Assembly (NCBI RefSeq): GCF_019083965.1
Contig: NZ_JAHRCY010000019.1
Location: 62,001 to 126,000, forward strand
Reading direction: 5' to 3'
DNA from: Catellatospora tritici
GTDB taxonomy: Bacteria; Actinomycetota; Actinomycetes; Mycobacteriales; Micromonosporaceae
Length of the DNA stretch: 64,000 bases
A program made the position numbers and the translations under genes. Position 1 is the stretch's first letter. Every line of letters starts with the position of its first letter. A model generated the notes under the pieces. That model was not told the DNA's origin, did no database searches, and worked only from the letters and a program-made list of their open reading frames with translations. Below are positions 55,601-63,060 of the stretch, in pieces.

Positions 55601-57583
55601 GCGGCCGAGGTAGATGAGGTCGGTGACGCCGGAGCCGTCGACGTCGGCCAGCCGCACCCGGCGGTGGTCGAACAGCTCGGGGTGGTCCAGCAGCGGCGAG
55701 CCGTCCATGACGACTCGGGCGCCGAAGCGACCGTAGCCGAGGTTGGGCCAGTAGCTGACCTCGCCGTTGCGGATGCGGACCAGGTCGGTCAGGCCGTCGC
55801 CGGACATGTCGGCCAGCAGCACCTGCTGGGTACGGTCGGCGAACACCACCCGCGGGCCCCGGTCCTCGTCCAGTGCCGTGTACGCCCGCCGCGCCGCCCC
55901 GAACCCGTCCTCCCCCCGCGCCGGATACCACGTGTACACGTCGGCGTCGGTGATCAGCACGTCGGCGCGGCCGTCGCCGTCGAGGTCGACGAAGCGCAGG
56001 TTGGGGTCGTCCCAGTCCAGCCGGGGCAGCTGCCCGAACGGCCGCCAGGCGGCCCAACCGTCACCGTCGCGCTCGAAGAACCCTGGTGTGGGGCCGCCGA
56101 ACTCGACCACGTCCTGGGTGCCGTCCCCGGCCAGGTCGAGCAGGCGTCGGGTGCGCAGCCCGGACGGGCTGGGCAGGGTCGCGACCGGCACCGGCCGGTC
56201 GAAGCGGCCGCCGCCGAGGTTGTGCTTGTACCACCAGCCGCCCGGCGCCTCGGCCAGCAGCCCGGACAGACCCTCGCCGTCCAGGTCGGTCCAGCGCAGC
56301 CCGGCCTTCTCCGGCGCCGCCGGGACCCCGGCGAGGCTGTCGGGGTCGGTCTCGCGGATCGGCGCGTCGAGCACGGCCTGGCTGTAGCCGAACGTCACCG
56401 GCGGCAGCGAGCGGGTCAGGTACCCGGCGCCGTCGCGGCGGTGTCCGTGCTGGACGGCACGGGCCAGGAAGGTGCCCAGCGGGGCGCCCCGGGTGGCGGC
56501 GTCGGCGGGGGCCACGGTCCCGGCCGGGCCCCGGTAGGTCAGCTCGACCGAGCGGACCAGGCAGTCGCGGCCCACGCCGGGCTCGTCGGGGAAGTGGTGG
56601 AACATCAGCACCCGACGGCACAGCCGGTACTGCCGCACCTCGAAGCCGGGCCGGTAGGTGGAGAACGGGTCGTGGCGGCAGGTCCAGTCGCCGGTGTCGG
56701 CGGGGGTGGGCCGGTCGGGGTCGTGCTCGCCGTAGTCGAACACCACCTCGAACAGCCAGTCCTGTGCGGACAGGTCGGGCTGGACCAGCGTCGACACGCG
56801 GTTGCCGTAGCGGACGCTCTTGAGGTGCCGGTGTGCCCCGCGGGCGGCCTCCGTGCGGTGTCGCTCGTGCACCTTGCCGACCGGCGCGCCCGTGCCGTCC
56901 TCGGGCAGGTAGGTCCACACCGCGGCGTTGCCCTTGGCGTCCCAGGTCTGGCAGACCAGCCAGGAGTAGATCCGGGACGGGTCGGCGGGGTCGTGCACCC
57001 GCGACGCGCTGTCCAGGCCGTACACGGTGGTGACGTTGTCGCGGGTGACGCTGCGCCAGTGCACGTCGCCGGAGTCGGCGGTCCAGCGCTCGATCCGGGC
57101 GAACAGCCCCTCGACGCGGGGCCGGAACCGATCGACCGTGTAGCCCGCCCCGGTGCGCGTGATCGGGGCCCAGTCCGCGTCCGGGTCGTGCGCCGGGACC
57201 AGGTCCTCGGCGTCGGAGATGAGGAAGACATCCTCGTCGGTGTACGTGGGCAGGCCCTTGTCGGTCTTGCGGGTGATCGCCGGGACGGCCACGCCCCAGC
57301 CGAACCCGAACGGGCCGTTGCCGCGCCCGGAGTCGTAGGCCAGCGCCAGGCTGGGGCCGAAGCCGTCGCGGCCGGGGCTCAGCGGCAGCGGGACGGTGAA
57401 CGTGCCGGTGCCGGTGGCGGGGTTGGCGGCGAACTTCTCGCCCATGCCCCGGATGGCGCCGCCGCCCTTGGGCAGGGTGATCGCGGGCGCGGTCGGCAAC
57501 GGTGGCAGCGACGGCCCGGCCGGGGCGGCGTGCTCACGCGGCGCGGGGGCGACCTGCGGCGCGGCCACCTGCTTCGACTCCAT
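49604..57583 (-). CDS. Fused TcB-TcC cocoon with C-terminal nucleotidyltransferase-like effector
   Basis: 2659-aa first gene of the Tc operon, joining TcB and TcC in one chain. Order: SpvB-like N-terminus (about 35-340, GEKFAANPATGTGTFTVPL), five FG-GAP/beta-propeller motifs such as DLDGDGRADVL (about 390-680), TcdB middle regions, and RHS/YD repeats (about 1500-2250). The RHS core has YTGKERDEETGFAYHGARYY ending at DPTGHLSW (2298-2305), the expected self-cleavage zone. The last 354 residues are the effector: an Ala/Gly-rich hydrophobic stretch, then VVGSRA (GS at 2523-2524) and TSDVDL (2542-2547), the paired motifs of pol-beta-type nucleotidyltransferases. Start ATG 57583 with AAAGGG upstream. 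Confidence 0.93.
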   Translation of the reverse strand: MESKQVAAPQVAPAPREHAAPAGPSLPPLPTAPAITLPKGGGAIRGMGEKFAANPATGTGTFTVPLPLSPGRDGFGPSLALAYDSGRGNGPFGFGWGVAVPAITRKTDKGLPTYTDEDVFLISDAEDLVPAHDPDADWAPITRTGAGYTVDRFRPRVEGLFARIERWTADSGDVHWRSVTRDNVTTVYGLDSASRVHDPADPSRIYSWLVCQTWDAKGNAAVWTYLPEDGTGAPVGKVHERHRTEAARGAHRHLKSVRYGNRVSTLVQPDLSAQDWLFEVVFDYGEHDPDRPTPADTGDWTCRHDPFSTYRPGFEVRQYRLCRRVLMFHHFPDEPGVGRDCLVRSVELTYRGPAGTVAPADAATRGAPLGTFLARAVQHGHRRDGAGYLTRSLPPVTFGYSQAVLDAPIRETDPDSLAGVPAAPEKAGLRWTDLDGEGLSGLLAEAPGGWWYKHNLGGGRFDRPVPVATLPSPSGLRTRRLLDLAGDGTQDVVEFGGPTPGFFERDGDGWAAWRPFGQLPRLDWDDPNLRFVDLDGDGRADVLITDADVYTWYPARGEDGFGAARRAYTALDEDRGPRVVFADRTQQVLLADMSGDGLTDLVRIRNGEVSYWPNLGYGRFGARVVMDGSPLLDHPELFDHRRVRLADVDGSGVTDLIYLGRDGVSVHLNESGNGFAPARTLTTLPVADGALADVGAMDLFGTGTTCLVWTSALPGDARRPLRHLDLTGGVKPHLLVEMANSTGAVTRVHYTASTTFYLADRLAGRPWVTRLPFPVQVVDRSEVHDLIGRQVYTTRYAYHHGHFDGVEREFRGFGMVEQWDTEQSTTDVVGPDGLPVVAAPPVYTKTWYHTGGWVEGAAVSAQYAREYWREGDPGELAAPGQTDARLAAMLLPDTVLSGGVLHPDGSRTARAWTAEETRQACRALKGSLLRQEVYALDGSAAQDRPYTVAERDFTVELLQPMLPGLRHAVLLAHPREAVTFHYERSLFPVAQGAETVLRADPRVAHEFTLAVDGFGNVLRSAAVAYPRRYRAPESLAVGTGPQLPEHARTALRDEQARVHISAVEYDLTAPADTATAWRGPVPYQLRSYEIVGAAPAAALPHLTNLFGFAELTALLAVAADGAHDLPYPDVDGTGATPGQPWRRLLDHSRILYRADDLTAVLPLGQAGPLALPYEGYRLALTDDLLDDVFGRERPDGTTEHLVPTDPAARAALLSAEAGYVRGADRIADGRFPVTDPAGQWWSPSGRSGYSPAATDTPAQELAYAKAHFFRPPRFTDAFGQAHRVRYDGYGLLVQETEDALGNRTTAGTRAPDDTTLDSSSLDYRTLQPALTMDPNRNRGAVLFDALGLVTAIATMGKPELVEGDTLTGVVADPPTTQILAHLADPYADPHALLGEATTRYLYDLDAYARTTADPQPQPAVACTIAREVHTADLPAGQQSPVRQSLAYTDGLGRQIQGKSQAEAGPVGPDAVYSSRRWTGTGWAVLNQKGLAVREYEPFFSTHHRFEFAPVTGVSHVLCHDPVGRVVARLHPNASYEKVVFDPWRTAAWDANDTVLLDPRTDPDTAGLLGPYLAAVPGWQTWHARRATGALGTRARTAAIQTEQHAATPGVSHLDSLARTVLSVVHNRYTRPDASVAEELYPVRTVFDAEGNQRAVVDALGRTVVRRRFDLVASVLRVASAEAGETLTVLSCDGKTLRAWDGRDHAVRKTYDPLRRPLAAYVRTGAAPETLTELTVYGESHPQGRERNLRTRYHLHLDQAGMVVSERNDLGGAALRVTRRLAADHRAEPDWAAALGLSTAEQAEAALALTADRFTTVTAYDALDRPTVITSFTAATAVDVPATADVVRLRYNAANLLDRVDVRLRGETGGDGPVWTPFVTDIEYDAKGHRTRIAYGNGARTDYRYDPATFLLSELVTTRPAGAYPGDWTAPPAPPGGLQNLSYTHDPSGNITDVRDDAQQRVFYSGTVSDPHTGYVFDAAYRLVRASGREHVGQADAPWSSRTDAPRTGLAHPHDGQAMRPYTETYAYDQVGNLTSITHRATGGDWTRTFEYTAPSLLDPAATGNRLSRTVTGAQPADTYGYDPHGNLLALLGLPTLGWDHADRLRRVVRDGGDTIWYCYDGNGQRVRKVVERPDGSKASERVYAGVLDVYREYAAASGAVALERQTLQVMDDRRRVAMVETRTAGAGGGEPERLIRYQFDNHLGSGCVELDDRARVISYEEFHPYGSTSYQGVRSGLEAPKRYRYTGKERDEETGFAYHGARYYAPWLGRWLSADPAGLADGVNVYAYARGNPIVNSDPTGHLSWGQWAGIAAAVVVGTVITVGTAGLAGPVVGTVAAGIIGGIVGGAAGGAIGEVVEAAVDDRPITAANVGRAALVGAVVGGVFAGAGAAASAVARSAAGRAVGQAIASSAAGTAARSLATRIASSGAGQAVRGAAGRVAASRVGQAVAAGAEGIGGGLRNLHEAGERAGSALARRIEGTALGRFVLPRPQVPGVNLGQGAEVAEQFRQHFGQRPEALDVVGSRAEAQATGAWPEGSGPGTSDVDLYVTTELDQLTKHGGPGFDFFRDINPGRVPEGVTGIGHGATEAFIGSGPGTIPKAGLLDPFFGPGPTGDYIFRIWPTPIAPPMGGLGGAAGVVTPDDDDRRVTPTPMVTIGTF

Positions 57584-57857
57584 GCGACCCTTTCCGACAC
57601 CCGTTCGGACCAGCGCCTAATTGGAATCACGGCAGGTGACCAGCGGCAACGTCGAGAACCTGACAGCACACGGTGACCTGTGCGGACGTGAATGGGACGG
57701 GGATCCGTCAACACGTAAGGTGACGGCCGAGCAACGCGAAGTGGATCTCGTGAAGAGAATCTACATCTGACGCTCACGCATCGAAATTTATTGACATTCA
57801 CGGCCGTCGCACAGTACGGTCGCGCGCAAGGTCCACCCCATACCCCGAGGGGACGCC
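57584..57857. promoter_or_regulatory. Divergent intergenic region between Tc operon and GH172 gene
   Basis: A good rightward promoter is visible: -35 TTGACA (57791-57796), 18-bp spacer, -10 TACGGT (57815-57820), with GAGGGG before ATG 57858. For the leftward Tc operon only weak candidates are seen (around TTAGG near 57620) and no clear operator, so its control is not evident from sequence. Confidence 0.55.
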
Positions 57858-60800
57858 ATGCGCGCCACCACCCTGCGCTTTCTACTGGCCGCGACCCTGG
57901 TCGCAGCCGCCTCGATCACCGCGAACCCGATAGCCGCCGGCCGCGCCGACGCCGCCGCGCTCCCCGCCGACAAGGGTCCGGTCGGCTGGGAGATCTACCG
58001 CCGTCTCGACCGCCTGCCCTACCTGGCCGCGGGCAGCCAGACGCGGCAGTTCTCCAGCTTCGACCGCGGCGGTTCCAACAACGACGGCTTCGGCGGCAAC
58101 TGGTCCTGCCTGCGTCAGTCCGGCGGCTGCGTCATCGCCGAGGACAGCGGCCCCGGCGAGGTCCAGTCGATCTGGTTCACCCGCGACAGCGGCGACGTCA
58201 CCAACACCGGCTGGATCCGCATCGAGCTCGACGGGGTCACCGTCGTCGACACCGGCCTGCAGCACCTGGTCAACGGCGGCCTCGGCGCACCGTTCACATA
58301 TCCGCTGGTCACCAACGCGACGCAGACCTCCGGCGGCGTCACCGTCAAGGTGCCGATGCCGTACCGGCAGTCGATGCGCATCACCACCCAGAACAATCCG
58401 CTGTTCCACCACGTCGGCTACCGGAAGTTCGCCGACGCGAGCGGGATCAGCACCTTCGACCCGGCCGACCAGGCGCAGGACGTGCTGACCACGCTGCGCG
58501 CGGCGGGCACCCGCGACCCCAAGCCCGCCCAGGCGGGCGCCACCACCAGCGCGACCACGGTCAACGTCCCCGCGCTGGGCTCGGCCACCCTGGCCACCCT
58601 GTCCGGGCCGCGTGCCATCAGCGCGCTGCGCCTGCGCGTGCCCGACGGCACCGCCACCGAGGCGATCCTCAACTCGCTGCGGGTGCGGATCACCTTCGAC
58701 GGGCGGCAGACCGTGGACGCGCCGGTCGGCGAGTTCTTCGGCTCGGGCCTGGGCGAGCGGCAGGTCCGTTCGCTGATGTCGGCGATGGACACCGCCTCGG
58801 GCGGCTGGTACAGCGCCTGGTGGCCGATGCCGTTCCGCTCGTCGGCCACGGTCAGCCTGGCCAGCACCGGCGGCGCGGTCTCCGGGGTGCAGGCCGAGGT
58901 CACCTCGGCGCCCGACAGCGCCTGGACCGACCTGCTCACCACCACCGGCAGCGCGGGCTACTTCACCACCCAGTCCCGGCGCGCCGAGACCGTCAACGGC
59001 AAGGACTGGATCTTCGCCGACCCGGCGGGCCGGGGCCGGTTCGTGGGCGTGTCGCACACCATGCGCGGCCACATCACCAGCGGCAACACCCGCAACTACC
59101 TGGAGGGCGACGAGCGCGCGTACGTCGACGGGTCGGCCGGCCCCGCCTGGTACGGCACCGGCACCGAGGACTTCTACGAGTCGGGCTGGTACTTCAACCG
59201 GGGCACCTACAGCGGCGTGTTCACCGGCAACCCGGGTCACCTGCTGCGCAGCGGCACCTGCGCCGACGAGTGCGACGCGACGTACCGGCTGATGATCGGG
59301 GACGCGATGCCGTACAGCTCGGCGCTGCGCTTCGGCATCGAGCACGGCCCGTTCGCCGACATGCCCGCCGAGTACAGCTCCACCGCGTTCCTCTACACCC
59401 AGCCGACCTACGGCAGCGCCCGCAGCGACACCGTGGTCACCGGCGACGCGGCCAGCCGCTCGGCGCACTCGTACACCGACAGCGGCACCCAGACCACGCT
59501 GACCTCGGTGTACGAAGGCGACGACGACGGCACCTCGATCAGCGGGGCGGTGCGCTCCGGCAGCGGCCCGGTCTCGTTCCGGGTCACGATCGACCCGAAC
59601 AACCAGGGCGTACGGCTGCGCCGCAGCGGTGACCAGCTCCAGGGCTACCAGCAGGCCGCCGTGAAAGTCGACGGCACCGCCGCGGGCACCTGGTCGCAGC
59701 CGCTGGCCAACGACCGGCAGCGCTGGCTCGACGACGAGTTCGCGCTGCCGCCGACCCTGACCGCGGGCAAGAGCAGCATCACGGTCACACTCACCCCGGC
59801 CGCCGGGTCCCCGGCATGGACCGCCAGCCGCTACACCGCGCTCAGTCTGCTGCCCGGCTTCACCGACGCCAGCACCCCCGGCGCGGTCACCGGCCTGACC
59901 TTGGGCGGCTCCCGGGTGCACGCCCTGGCGCTGAGCTGGACCGAGCCGGTCGACAACACCGGCATCGCGGGCTACCGGGTGTACGCGGCGCAGACCTCCG
60001 ACGTGCCGCTGACCTCGGGCAACCTGCGCGCCACGGTCACCGCCCCGACGTGGCGGCACGGCCCGCTGCGGGCCGGGCAGACGTGGTACTACCGCGTCGT
60101 GGCCGTCGACGGGGCGGGCAACGCCGGACCGTCCTCGGCGGTCGCGGGCGGCACCACGAAGGCCCGCACGGTCAGCGACGTCAACGGCGACGGCCGCGAC
60201 GACGTCGTCGACTTCACCCGGGGCACCCTGGCCGACGTGTACACCGGCCTGTCCACCGGCAGCGCGTTCGGCGCATCCGCGAAGTGGAACGACTTCTTCG
60301 CCGTCGACACCGAGCTCCCACTGACCGGTGACTTCGACGGCGACGGCCGCGACGACATCGCCACCTTCACCCGGGGCAGCACCGCCGACGTGTACGTGGC
60401 CCTGTCCAGCGGCACCTCGTTCGGCGGCGGCGTCAAGTGGCACGACTGGTTCGCGGCCAACACCGAGGTCCCGGCCGTGGGCGATGTCAACGGCGACGGC
60501 CGCGACGACATCATCACGTTCACCCTGGGCTCGACCGGTGACGTGTACGTGGCGCTGTCCACGGGCAGCTCGTTCGGGCCGGGCGTGAAGTGGCACGACA
60601 ACTTCGGCTACGGCACCGAGGTCCCGTCCGTCGGTGACGTGGACGGTGACGGCCGCGACGACATCCTCACCTTCACCCGGGGCAGCGGCGCCGACGTGTA
60701 CGCGTCGCTGTCCGACGGTTCCCGGTTCGTGCAGGACGCCTGGAAGTGGCACGACAACATCGCGCCGGGCACCGACCTGCCGGGCCTGGGCGACGCCGAC

Positions 60801-61115
60801 GGCGACGGCCGCGACGACGTCATCACGTTCACCCGGGGCAGCACCGCCGACGTGTACGTCTACCGCTCCGGCGGCGGCAGCTTCGCCAACGCGGTCAAGT
60901 GGCACGACGGGTTCGCGATCGGCACCGAGACCCCGGGCGTGGCCGACTTCAACGGCGACGGCCGGGCCGACGTGGCCACGTACACCGGGGGCACCGCCGC
61001 CGACGTGTTCGTGTCCCTGTCGGACGGCACGAAGTACGTGCAGTCGGGCTGGAAGTGGTCCGACCAGTTCGCCCCGGACACCGACCTGCCCCGGCCGAGC
61101 CTGTACCAGCCCTGA
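57858..61115 (+). CDS. Secreted GH172 (DUF2961) glycoside hydrolase with FN3 and VCBS repeats
   Basis: 1085-aa secreted protein. The signal peptide covers about 1-33. The DUF2961 domain, now glycoside hydrolase family 172 (arabino- and fructofuranose-active enzymes), spans about 40-480. It includes EDSGPGEVQSIWFTR and the catalytic-region motif GTGTEDFYESGW with Glu437. A beta-domain and a fibronectin type III module (about 675-770) follow. Six calcium-binding DxDGDGxxD VCBS/FG-GAP repeats run from about 774 to the end at about 51-residue spacing. The likely substrate is a furanose glycan. A remnant of a second GH172 gene lies at 62183-62787. Confidence 0.9.
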   Translation: MRATTLRFLLAATLVAAASITANPIAAGRADAAALPADKGPVGWEIYRRLDRLPYLAAGSQTRQFSSFDRGGSNNDGFGGNWSCLRQSGGCVIAEDSGPGEVQSIWFTRDSGDVTNTGWIRIELDGVTVVDTGLQHLVNGGLGAPFTYPLVTNATQTSGGVTVKVPMPYRQSMRITTQNNPLFHHVGYRKFADASGISTFDPADQAQDVLTTLRAAGTRDPKPAQAGATTSATTVNVPALGSATLATLSGPRAISALRLRVPDGTATEAILNSLRVRITFDGRQTVDAPVGEFFGSGLGERQVRSLMSAMDTASGGWYSAWWPMPFRSSATVSLASTGGAVSGVQAEVTSAPDSAWTDLLTTTGSAGYFTTQSRRAETVNGKDWIFADPAGRGRFVGVSHTMRGHITSGNTRNYLEGDERAYVDGSAGPAWYGTGTEDFYESGWYFNRGTYSGVFTGNPGHLLRSGTCADECDATYRLMIGDAMPYSSALRFGIEHGPFADMPAEYSSTAFLYTQPTYGSARSDTVVTGDAASRSAHSYTDSGTQTTLTSVYEGDDDGTSISGAVRSGSGPVSFRVTIDPNNQGVRLRRSGDQLQGYQQAAVKVDGTAAGTWSQPLANDRQRWLDDEFALPPTLTAGKSSITVTLTPAAGSPAWTASRYTALSLLPGFTDASTPGAVTGLTLGGSRVHALALSWTEPVDNTGIAGYRVYAAQTSDVPLTSGNLRATVTAPTWRHGPLRAGQTWYYRVVAVDGAGNAGPSSAVAGGTTKARTVSDVNGDGRDDVVDFTRGTLADVYTGLSTGSAFGASAKWNDFFAVDTELPLTGDFDGDGRDDIATFTRGSTADVYVALSSGTSFGGGVKWHDWFAANTEVPAVGDVNGDGRDDIITFTLGSTGDVYVALSTGSSFGPGVKWHDNFGYGTEVPSVGDVDGDGRDDILTFTRGSGADVYASLSDGSRFVQDAWKWHDNIAPGTDLPGLGDADGDGRDDVITFTRGSTADVYVYRSGGGSFANAVKWHDGFAIGTETPGVADFNGDGRADVATYTGGTAADVFVSLSDGTKYVQSGWKWSDQFAPDTDLPRPSLYQP
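60175..61100 (+). repeat. DNA-level tandem repeat encoding VCBS units
   Basis: Six units of about 153 bp recur inside the GH172 gene. Each contains GACGGCGACGGCCGCGACGAC or a close variant and AAGTGGCACGAC about 90 bases later. They encode the calcium-binding blades, and the high nucleotide identity suggests recent duplication or recombination. Confidence 0.75.
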
Positions 61116-61141
61116 CCCAGAGGACGCACTTGTAGTGCGGT

Positions 61142-61191
61142 TTCGGGGAAAGTGCGGGAATTCAGGCTCGCATTCCTGCACTTTCCCCGAA
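61142..61191. terminator. Bidirectional terminator hairpin
   Basis: A 20-bp stem with a single G-T-type mismatch (61142-61161 and 61172-61191) and a 10-base loop between convergent genes. The outer part TTCGGGGAAAGTGC is unusually AT-containing for this DNA. Confidence 0.8.
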
Positions 61192-61195
61192 TCTG

Positions 61196-62023
61196 TCAAC
61201 CGATGCCGTCGACGGCGGCCTTGAGTGCGTTGATCGACGGGTCCCAGGTGAAGGTCAGGACGGGTATGCCGGAAGCGGCGGCATTGCTGTCACCACCAAG
61301 GACCACCGCCTTCGGCTTGCCGGTGCCCTGGGGGACTACGAGGTACCAGTTGCCCTTCACGTTCGCGATGAACACTTCATCTACCTCCTGGTCGGGCGGG
61401 TTCGGGGTGACGACGTCTCCGACGTGGGTCTCGAAATCCACCGTCGCGGCGTAATTCGTCGGATTGCCGGTGTTCAGCCAGAGGCTCGTGTGCACATGCG
61501 GCCCGACACCGGAGTCGCTGCCGTTCGCCGAGGCGCCGGAGTATGCGATCGTCTGGCCCCGTGACACGCGCTGACCGGTCGAGACGGTGATCCTCGACAG
61601 GTGCAGGTACCTGACGTAATTGCCGTCATCAAGGGCCACCCCCACGACGCGGCCGGTCGCGCCGGAGGTGTCGGCCTTCACGAGACGGATCGTGCCGGTC
61701 GAGGCGGCCGCGACAGGAGTGCCGGTTCCGACCGCGTAGTCGGTGCCCGGCTCAGCCGAGGGCGGCGTCCGGTTCCGATGGTCCTGCCAGGAGCTCGAAA
61801 TCCGGACATTGCCGCACGGTCGCTGATAGCTGCCGGCAGCCTGAGCGGAGCCGGGCAGCAGCGCGAAGGCTGCCGACACCCCGGACGCCGCCAACGCGGC
61901 GCTGGTGATGAACCCCCGTCTCGACAGTCCCCGCAGGTACGCGATGCCGTCGAGATCCTCGGGCCGCAGACCGTCGTGGCCGACATCCCGTGGCGGGTCG
62001 GGCCTTCCTTCACTGAGGATCAT
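61196..62023 (-). CDS. Tat-exported M23 (LytM-type) peptidase
   Basis: 275-aa cell-wall peptidase. A 34-residue cytosolic lead precedes the Tat motif SRRGFITSA (Arg35-Arg36) and a hydrophobic stretch ending AQA at about 63. The M23 fold follows: PGTDYAVGTGTPVAA, YLHLS with His141 and GPHVHTSLW with His176 and His178. The first zinc ligand of the usual HxxxD is Glu91 here (Glu91-x3-Asp95). I recall the same in related actinobacterial and phage enzymes, so it is probably active. The C-terminal 70 residues are family-specific. ATG 62023 is preferred to TTG 62026. It is followed by the shared terminator. Confidence 0.85.
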   Translation of the reverse strand: MILSEGRPDPPRDVGHDGLRPEDLDGIAYLRGLSRRGFITSAALAASGVSAAFALLPGSAQAAGSYQRPCGNVRISSSWQDHRNRTPPSAEPGTDYAVGTGTPVAAASTGTIRLVKADTSGATGRVVGVALDDGNYVRYLHLSRITVSTGQRVSRGQTIAYSGASANGSDSGVGPHVHTSLWLNTGNPTNYAATVDFETHVGDVVTPNPPDQEVDEVFIANVKGNWYLVVPQGTGKPKAVVLGGDSNAAASGIPVLTFTWDPSINALKAAVDGIG

Positions 62024-62182
62024 CAATGCAACCTAAAGCCGCTCTCGGTCGAGGGCAAGGGTCAATTCAAGACCGTTGACGGGCTGGCGCGGATCGGTCG
62101 ATCCGGCAGCGGGCGGCGGCACCCGGAGACGGCGCGGCGACCGTCGTACCCAAGCGGGCACGCCGGTCGCCGACATGGTGCC

Positions 62183-62787
62183 TCAGCCCAGGATCGCGGC
62201 GCGCTGGGCGACCGGGGGCAGGTCGAACGGGCGGTGCGGCAGGGTCTGGTACCAGTACGCCGTGGACGAGAAGTCGTCGGAGCGCTTGTTGGGGCTGGCC
62301 GTGCTCGATGGTACCCGGATCGACTCGGTGAAGGTCACCAGGTCCTCGATGTGGAAGCGGTACAGCGAGATGTCGCCGCTCCAGTTCTGCCCGCCCGGCA
62401 GCGTGATGCCGTGATAGGGCGCGTGGTGCTCCTGCGTCGGGCACCACGCGGTGCCGAAGTAGTCCTCGGTACCGGTCCCGTGCAGGCTCGGCGGCCACTG
62501 CTCCCCGTCGATGAAGATCATGTCGTCGCCCTCGCCGTACCAGTTCCAGTCGCTGGTCTGGCGCAGGTTGCGGATGTTGAGCACGCAGCCCACGTAGTGG
62601 CCGCGACCCACCGCGTCGAGGATGACGTGCTGGCGATGCTGGTGATGGCGAAGAACGTGCTGGCCGGTGGGGTGCAGGCGACGGGCCGCAGGCTCGGCGC
62701 GGTGGGGGCGGAGGCGGTGGCCGCGACGCTCGCGGCCACCAGGGCGACCGTGAGCACGGCCGGCAGGAGCTGGGATTTCAGGCGCAT
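62183..62787 (-). pseudogene. Broken GH172 (DUF2961) gene
   Basis: The start (62787) encodes a good signal peptide, MRLKSQLLPAVLTVALVAAS. After about 45 residues the frame breaks and the frame with the C-terminal third of DUF2961 takes over: VILDAVGRGHYVGCVLNIRN, then GTGTEDYFGTAWC with the catalytic-region Glu, to the stop at 62183. About 200 residues of the catalytic domain are missing, so this is an internal deletion plus frameshift. It resembles canonical short DUF2961 proteins more than the intact neighbour at 57858, so it was a separate paralogue. It probably belonged to the regulon of the adjacent LacI gene. Confidence 0.8.
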
Positions 62788-62946
62788 GGCACCCTCCCGG
62801 GGACGGTTGTTCGGCGTCCGGAGGCGACCGTCTGCTCAGGACGGTCCAGAAAACACGGTGTGAGCAATCGATTTCTTGCCGGGAACGTACAGCGACCGAA
62901 TATCATCGTCAAGCCACAGCTGTCGCGCGGTGGAATTCTTCGCAGC

Positions 62947-62974
62947 GCAGGAATTCGATTTCTCCTGCTAGGCT
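62947..62974. promoter_or_regulatory. Possible LacI-family operator and -10
   Basis: GCAGGA...TCCTGC (62947-62968) is a 22-bp imperfect palindrome with a central TTCGAT. It is followed by TAGGCT (62969-62974), a possible -10, about 87 bp upstream of the LacI start. A related AATCGATT lies near 62867. Autoregulation is an inference. Confidence 0.35.
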
Positions 62975-63060
62975 GCGCACCAGCCCGACAGCCGTAGCGA
63001 CGCCGTCACCGAGGATGATGTCGACCGGCACAGGTGTTCACGGTCGAGAGCGAGGAACGA

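Noticed and set aside
39710..57676. Very long open frames on the plus strand opposite the Tc toxin genes
   Set aside because: They mirror GC-rich codon positions, are Arg/Gly/Val-rich with low complexity, and show no domain, while the minus strand carries clear Tc domains.
61196..62023. M23 peptidase as catalytically dead because of Glu in place of the first zinc-binding His
   Set aside because: The other ligands are intact and I recall the same Glu in related actinobacterial and phage enzymes, so it looks like a subfamily feature.
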